A stretch of DNA of 64,000 nt from Botryotinia globosa (Eukaryota > Ascomycota > Leotiomycetes > Helotiales > Sclerotiniaceae), in contig RCSZ01000018.1 in the NCBI GenBank assembly GCA_014898425.1, positions 372,001 to 436,000 on the forward strand. The letters run 5' to 3'. The position numbers and the translations under genes are program-made. Below are positions 58,837-64,000 of the stretch, piece after piece. Position 1 is the stretch's first letter; each line of letters starts with the position of its first letter. The notes beneath the pieces are model-generated. The model was not told the DNA's origin. It did not search any database and saw only the letters and a program-made list of their open reading frames with translations.

Positions 58837-60042
58837 ATGAAGTTCTTCTCTTTTGCGCTGCTTGCTGCAGTGTGCGAGACGGTTCTTGCGGCTCCTGCAC
58901 TTGCTCCTTTTAGCACATTTTCTGATGTCACGATTTTCACTCCTGGGGCTAATTGGACTGATCCTGGTGTTCTCTATGCCCGGACTGTCGAGTTACCAGG
59001 TGGTGTGCTCCTAGCTACATGGGAAAACTACAGTCCCGAACCTCCTCTTGTCTATTTCCCCATCTTCAAAAGTACAGATGGTGGAGAATCATGGAAACAT
59101 ATCTCGAATATTACAGATCAAGTTAATGGATGGGGTTTGAGATATCAACCATTCTTATACTATATGACGGAGAAAGTCGGGAAATACCCAGCTGGTACTA
59201 TTCTTGCGACTGGAAATTCTATCCCGACAGATTTGAGTGAGACTCAAATTGATGTTTATGCTAGCTTGGATCATGGATATACTTGGGAATTCGTATCGAC
59301 TGTCGCAAACGGTGGTGCAGCTGTTCCTGATAATGGTGTTCCTGCTGTCTGGGAACCGTTCCTTCTCACATACAAGGGACAGATCGTTCGTAAGTACTCC
59401 CATAACCTATATCATCCCTTAAATACTGACCCAACAAAAGTCTACTACTCCGACCAACGTGATCCATCATACGGCCAAAAGCTCGTCCACACCGTTTCCT
59501 CCGATCTACTCACCTGGGGAGCGATCGTAGATGACGTTCACTATTCAACCTATACCGCTCGTCCAGGAATGACAACCATCTCCAAACTTCCCAACGGTAA
59601 ATACATCATGACCTACGAATACGGTGGTGGCCCAACTGTAAACAATACCTCCACCTATCTCTTCCCCGTTTACTACCGCATCTCCTCCTCTCCTCTCACT
59701 TTCCTCTCTGCACCCGGTACACCTCTCATCACAAACAACGGCATTCAACCCACCGGCTCCCCATACAACGTGTGGTCACCAATCGGTGGTGCAAACGGTA
59801 CTATCATTGTCAGTTCTGGAGGCCGTTCGGAAGTTTTCGTCAACAGAGCACTTGGAGCTGCAGATGCATGGAAGACAGTGGCAACTCCAGAGGGAACAAG
59901 TTACACCCGACATTTGAGAGTATTGGATAGTAACAATAATCATCTTTTGATTGCTGGAGGTGGAATTTTGCCACCTAGTACGACAAATAAGGTCACCGTT
60001 AGTGTGATTGATATCAAAAAGGGCTTGGCTGCTGAGTCGTAG
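58837..60042 (+). CDS. Secreted GH93-type exo-arabinanase-like glycoside hydrolase
   Basis: Model: 58837..59389 and 59441..60042; 384 residues. ATG 58837 starts a signal peptide (MKFFSFALLAAVCETVLAAP). The mature part has the GH93/sialidase-like propeller sequence (NWTDPGVLYARTVELPGGVL, ATWENYSPEPPLVYFPI, KSTDGGESWKHIS as an Asp-box, GWGLRYQPFLY, YYSDQRDPSYGQKLVH, YGGGPTVNNT). GH93 enzymes release arabinobiose from linear arabinan of plant cell walls, which would fit a plant-associated fungus. The 51-bp segment 59390..59440 starts GTAAGT and ends AAAAG. It is a multiple of three without stop codons, so an unspliced translation is also open. Splicing restores the compact family sequence IVLYYSDQRD, so I call it an intron. 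Confidence 0.88.
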   Translation: MKFFSFALLAAVCETVLAAPALAPFSTFSDVTIFTPGANWTDPGVLYARTVELPGGVLLATWENYSPEPPLVYFPIFKSTDGGESWKHISNITDQVNGWGLRYQPFLYYMTEKVGKYPAGTILATGNSIPTDLSETQIDVYASLDHGYTWEFVSTVANGGAAVPDNGVPAVWEPFLLTYKGQIVRKYSHNLYHPLNTDPTKVYYSDQRDPSYGQKLVHTVSSDLLTWGAIVDDVHYSTYTARPGMTTISKLPNGKYIMTYEYGGGPTVNNTSTYLFPVYYRISSSPLTFLSAPGTPLITNNGIQPTGSPYNVWSPIGGANGTIIVSSGGRSEVFVNRALGAADAWKTVATPEGTSYTRHLRVLDSNNNHLLIAGGGILPPSTTNKVTVSVIDIKKGLAAES

Positions 60043-60656
60043 TTTTAGTCAGCGATGGAATGGGTGGAGTTGGTTGGTGTATATGATGTATGAGATATGA
60101 AATATGAAATGTATAATTTATTTGTATATACTATACACGTGTGGACTGCTTTCCTGGTAGCTTTCCAGATAGCTCTCCGGATGGGTATGAAGTATATCAG
60201 AGAATCTAATATAATACTAGCTTTGATTGCGAATGAAACCGATCTTAATATACCACTGGTTGATACCAGGCAGCTAAGCAACTATGGAAGTATATAGAAT
60301 CTTTGAAGGGATATGTACATAAATATCCTAGCTTCCTGGACCTGTTAGCTTTCACATTTATATTCGTAGGAACTCTTTCATGAAGAGTGTTGCTCACCTT
60401 GTGTAAGAAAATGAGACCACCATAAATTATAAGAAAGTTACGCGTTTGAAACTCCATACTACATGTCCATGATAAGAGTAAAATCGAAGATACGTGTTTA
60501 AGATAGATAAGTATATATTTCAATAACGATTAAGTGGAGCTTTATAAATCCCAGCCAGATGTTCTACATCTACTCACTCTCCCATTTAGCAAACCCATTC
60601 CTTAACTCCAAGATTTCCACATTATTAATCTCCCACCTTCAAAACCCGCATGTGAA
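60043..60656. other. Convergent 3' region GH93 / monooxygenase
   Basis: About 610 bp, AT-rich; no feature seen. Confidence 0.5.
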
Positions 60657-61966
60657 TCACAACAAACAAAGAATCCGCCTCATCGCCAGCTCAAGTTGAA
60701 CTCGTGGTGTCTCTACACCAGATCCTTGTCTCCTGGCTCTCCATGCTATAAATTCATCTGGTCGTACCAATATCGCACCTTGAGATGATATACCCGTTGT
60801 GGTTTCGAATACGTTAGTTTCTGTGACGAGATCGCCGTTTGGCTCTGTAGTGTATGTGGATATGTCGATAGCTAGAGTTTTCGATATTGATTTCGCAGCT
60901 TCGAACCATGCTTCTCCTTTTGCTCCAGTTAGCAAGGTGAACTTTTGCCCACATAGATCAAGAGTCGAAATGCGTTTTCCTTCATGCATGGTCCATAGAT
61001 GTGGAAGTCTACTACCAGGTCTACCATCGAGTAAAAAGAATAAACTAGCTAATGTCCACGGTTTCCACGTCAAACCACCGAGAGGAGATGTATTCTCTGG
61101 ACATATTGAGTTACTAGCATAAGTATATCCGTGTCCGGAGATCAACCCTATTCTCTTATAAAATCCCACTATAACAGCTGGATCCCGGAGATTTAGCGAG
61201 ACCATTCCTCGTTTGTCGCTACCACTTGCTGATACCACTGCTGCTATTTTACCTACGGGTTGACGTTCTGCATTGTATGTTTCTAACAATCTCTTGCTTG
61301 CTTGTTTTTGAAGTACCAGTGCGAATTTCCAAGCAAGATTATGAACGTCTGTAATACCAGAGTTTGCACCCTGACCTCCCCATGGAGGCATCTGATGAGC
61401 AGCATCATCAGCGAGAAAGATACGTCCATGTTGTAGTTGATCTGCTACTCGTACGGATGGTTCCCAAGGCAGTATGCTTTTGACATCTATTTCAAGATCA
61501 GGTATTCCTATTGCAATGCGCAATAACTCTATACATTTCTCGGGAGTGAAGTCTGAAGCTTGCTTGCCTTTGGAGGCGTCATAAGCGAGATGGAACACCC
61601 AACGGTCGTCATTATTGATGGATGTGAATGCTCCAAAAATCTCTGGACTTTCGATCACACAGATGGAAAATTCTCGTTTGTGTACCAGGGATTTGAGATC
61701 GGCGTGGAATAGTAACGAGTTGTATAATAATGTCGAAGAAGAGAACTATATCAAGACCAAAAGGAGAGAGAGAGATGATAGAAACGGCTTCAACTTTGAT
61801 TCTTTATACTTATAACTGTACGTATACTTATGCTGAAGTTGAACTATTTTGATATAGATTAAATGAGATAACGTACGCTGAGTGGCATTGATTGGCCAGA
61901 CCCTAAGGATTTTTGAGGCTTCCGACCTACAATGGCAATTTGAAACCCGATGCCCGATTTCTCCAT
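60657..61966 (-). pseudogene. FAD-dependent aromatic monooxygenase (PheA/TfdB type), N-terminal domain deleted
   Basis: The C-terminal two thirds of a FAD-binding-3 monooxygenase is intact: LLFHADLKSLVHKREFSICV, NNDDRWVFHLAYD, the FAD phosphate/ribityl motif GRIFLADDAAHQMPPWGGQG, ANSGITDVHNLAWKF and a thioredoxin-like C-terminal domain. The normal start of such proteins is also recognisable: ATG 61966 gives MEKSGIGFQIAIVG. However, the following GxGxxG glycines and the next roughly 200 residues of the FAD and substrate domain are missing; the sequence jumps through unrelated codons. A splice 61746..61876 (GTACGT to ATAG) would join both parts in frame (392 residues, versus roughly 550-600 usual). 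Without the dinucleotide-binding loop it should not bind FAD, so I call it a deletion relic, possibly still transcribed. Confidence 0.7.
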
Positions 61967-63118
61967 TGCTCAAACCAGGTATGTGTATAGAAAACTGAGG
62001 ATATAATATGGTTCACCATAAATTTGAACGGAAACTTAGGAATGGCGGATCAAACGATGGATATCTCTAAGATGTGAGGACCCGACAGAGGATTGCTTGG
62101 CTCATAATTAACCTTATTGGCTATACCATGCGAGGTATGGACTTTCATAACTGCAGCATTGCAGGCGATTCCTTTCACCATATCCATCGTGCTTCTGACT
62201 AGGTACCTACGAAGCAATATTCACTTCCAAGGTTACCTATAGAAAGATTCGAAAGGGGCTGTAAGGTTAGTCCGTACGAGCTGAGTCGAGATATGTATCA
62301 ATCGATCGGTTAATATCGGGCGCCGAGTCCGCTCTCAAAGTACGCTAGCATCAAATAGGGTAAGCGCCTCGCCGTAGTTGCCTTGCCGTGCCTTGCGTTG
62401 CCTTCCGTTAGCTGATTAGATAACGGCCAACAACTGAACTTCAAGAGTCAAGATTCAAAGATCCAAAGATCCATTTCAAGAGACAGTAACAGTGGCAGTA
62501 CGCGCAGTACTTGTAACATGGATGTATAAAACTTAGTCAGACAAATAATAAAGTAGAGCCACTACGACCCCAAATCAAACTTATTACATACTATATTTAC
62601 TTTTACTTTGTTCCCGGTCATCCAAGGTTTATTAAGTCTAAAAGTTTATTGCAACCTACACTCTTATTAGACACTTTCTTACCAATCTAATTCTCTCACT
62701 TGTTCAGGTCATCTCTACTTTTACTTACAACACCTCTTCCTTCTTCCACCGAACAACCTGAGAAGGTCTCACCGAATCCTTCGACGTTTCTCACTTTAAT
62801 CATCAGGTTACATACATCAACAGTCAGTCACGCCACTCCTGACTCGTTGCTTGCTTTTGAGCGTCATTCACACCGAGATCACTTTTCTTCGGTAGCCTTG
62901 TGTGCCTAGGACCTCGTCGCCTTTGACGAGCCAAGGACCCATTCACAGTCACCATTTCTTCCCAATCTAAAAAGAGAAAGGCGGCTGAGGCGATATCATA
63001 CGACGACAAGGACGAGACTCGAACCAACAAACGGATCGCCTCAGCAGCAGCAACTTTAGCATCTTCTGCAAAACCTATAACACCTCCCTCGCCACAAACC
63101 AACAGCAACAGTATCAGT
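61967..63118. other. Divergent intergenic region before RBR ligase gene
   Basis: About 1.15 kb. The last 160 bases before ATG 63119 stay open in the ligase frame (KKRKAAEAISYDDKDETRTN) but contain no in-frame ATG. An upstream coding exon or a longer N-terminus is therefore possible. Confidence 0.45.
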
Positions 63119-64000
63119 ATGGATTCCGAGGATGACTTCATGTCTGCAGCATCAAGTGACGATGACGTTCTCATGGATGAGAGTGAGAACGAGGAGGAGT
63201 CTGAAGATGGTAACGGTATATTTTCTTGAACCCCTCATAATCACTTTCCCCACCCTGATACAGTTGCTGATATCTTTAATGCTATCTAGAGTTCGGTTTC
63301 GAAGAATCAGCACCAGACATCAGTTTCAAAGATGATAATTCCCAGAAGAAGAAGGCGACGTTCGATATTAACTACAAGGTTCATCATCCCGAAGATGTCC
63401 AAGGTCAGCAGGACGAACTTATCAACGAAGTCAACATGATACTCGACATCCGAAAAGAAGACGCAGCTATTCTCTTGAGGCATTTCAGATGGAACAAGGA
63501 ACGATTGATTGAAGATTACATGGATCGCCCGAAAAAAGTTCTTGATGACGCTGGTTTGGTGTCGAGTAAATCTGGGCCACCAAAACTTGAGGTTATACCG
63601 GATTTTGTTTGCGATATCTGCTGTGAGGACGAACCCGGCCTACAATCATTTGCTATGAAATGTGGGCACAGATACTGCGTCAACTGCTACAATCAATACC
63701 TGATTCAAAAGATTAAGGAGGAGGGAGAGGCAGCTCGTATTCAGTGTCCACATGATGGATGCCGCAGAATTATGGATAGCCACTCTCTAGATCTCCTTGT
63801 CGCTGCAGATTTGAAATCACGATATCACGAACTCCTTACCAGAACATACGTTGAGGATAAAGAATTTTTGAAATGGTGTCCCGCTCCAGATTGTCAAAAT
63901 GCTATCGAATGCGGCATCAAGAAGAAAGATCTCGATAAGGTTGTCCCAACAGTCGTATGTGATTGCAAGCATCGTTTCTGTTTTGGTTGTATCTTAGCAG
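63119..64000 (+). CDS. RBR-type E3 ubiquitin ligase (ariadne family), 3' end outside window
   Basis: Model: 63119..63209 and 63290..>64000; intron 80 bp, phase 1. The protein begins acidic (MDSEDDFMSAASSDDDVLMD), as ariadne proteins do. A UBA-like segment follows (LINEVNMILDIRKEDAAILL, RHFRWNKERLIEDYMD), then RING1 (CDICCEDEPGLQSFAMKCGH, RYCVNCYNQYL). The start of the in-between-RING domain comes next (FLKWCPAPDCQNAIEC, VVCDCKHRFCFGC), where the window ends. RBR ligases take ubiquitin from an E2 onto a Cys in RING2, which lies outside this window. The spliced joint reads SEDEFGFEESAPDISF. The homologue class is very well conserved in fungi, so confidence is high although the gene is partial. 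Confidence 0.94.

Noticed and set aside
58837..61966. Secondary-metabolite or catabolic cluster (GH93 plus monooxygenase)
   Set aside because: No core synthase, transporter or regulator nearby, and the monooxygenase is broken.

Overview
This window is nuclear DNA from a filamentous ascomycete. Its short introns (mostly 45-60 bp with GTAAGT/GTATGT donors), spliced multi-exon genes, fungal-specific families and abundant micro- and minisatellites fit a Leotiomycete. The frequency (frq) clock gene and the general protein style suggest Sclerotiniaceae (Botrytis/Sclerotinia type); that placement is inference from memory of these families, not a database result. I see no operons, CRISPR arrays, intact transposons or complete secondary-metabolite cluster.

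Layout. 0-9 kb: the 3' part of a NIF3-family gene (+), VPS51 (-), a secreted type-B carboxylesterase (+) and a heavily broken gene encoding an OTT_1508-like deaminase fused to a MYND zinc finger (+, pseudogene). 9-17 kb: an unknown basic protein (-), eIF3e (-) divergent from mitoribosomal mL49/IMG2 (+), then the ARID-domain SWI/SNF subunit SWI1 (-), which has a spliced 5' leader. 17-30 kb: 4 kb without a clear gene, an EVE-domain protein with an 18-nt microexon (+), 3.2 kb with only a tRNA-like fragment, and a nine-exon exportin-5/MSN5 karyopherin (+). 30-37 kb: 4.5 kb of satellite-rich DNA with no gene, leading into a Zn(II)2Cys6 transcription factor (+). 38-48 kb: a small membrane protein (-), COPII SEC24 (+) convergent with trehalose-6-phosphate synthase TPS1 (-), and a GNAT acetyltransferase (+). 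48-56 kb: an AT-rich satellite, the clock gene frq (+) and a single-pass surface glycoprotein (-). 56-64 kb: a mitochondrial peroxiredoxin (-) divergent from a secreted GH93 exo-arabinanase-like enzyme (+), an N-terminally deleted FAD monooxygenase (-), and the 5' part of an RBR (ariadne-type) ubiquitin ligase (+) that runs off the window.

Most genes are housekeeping: trafficking (VPS51, SEC24, XPO5), translation (eIF3e, mL49), chromatin (SWI1), stress metabolism (TPS1, peroxiredoxin) and ubiquitination. The accessory elements are the secreted hydrolases (carboxylesterase, GH93), the Zn2Cys6 regulator, the clock gene and two decayed genes. Gene models were built by hand: exon joins were accepted when GT/AG sites, reading phase and family sequence agreed. 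The most notable observations are the deaminase-MYND pseudogene, the truncated monooxygenase, the perfect 12x12-bp and 20x9-bp arrays, the microexon and the SWI1 leader, whose small uORF overlaps the main start codon.
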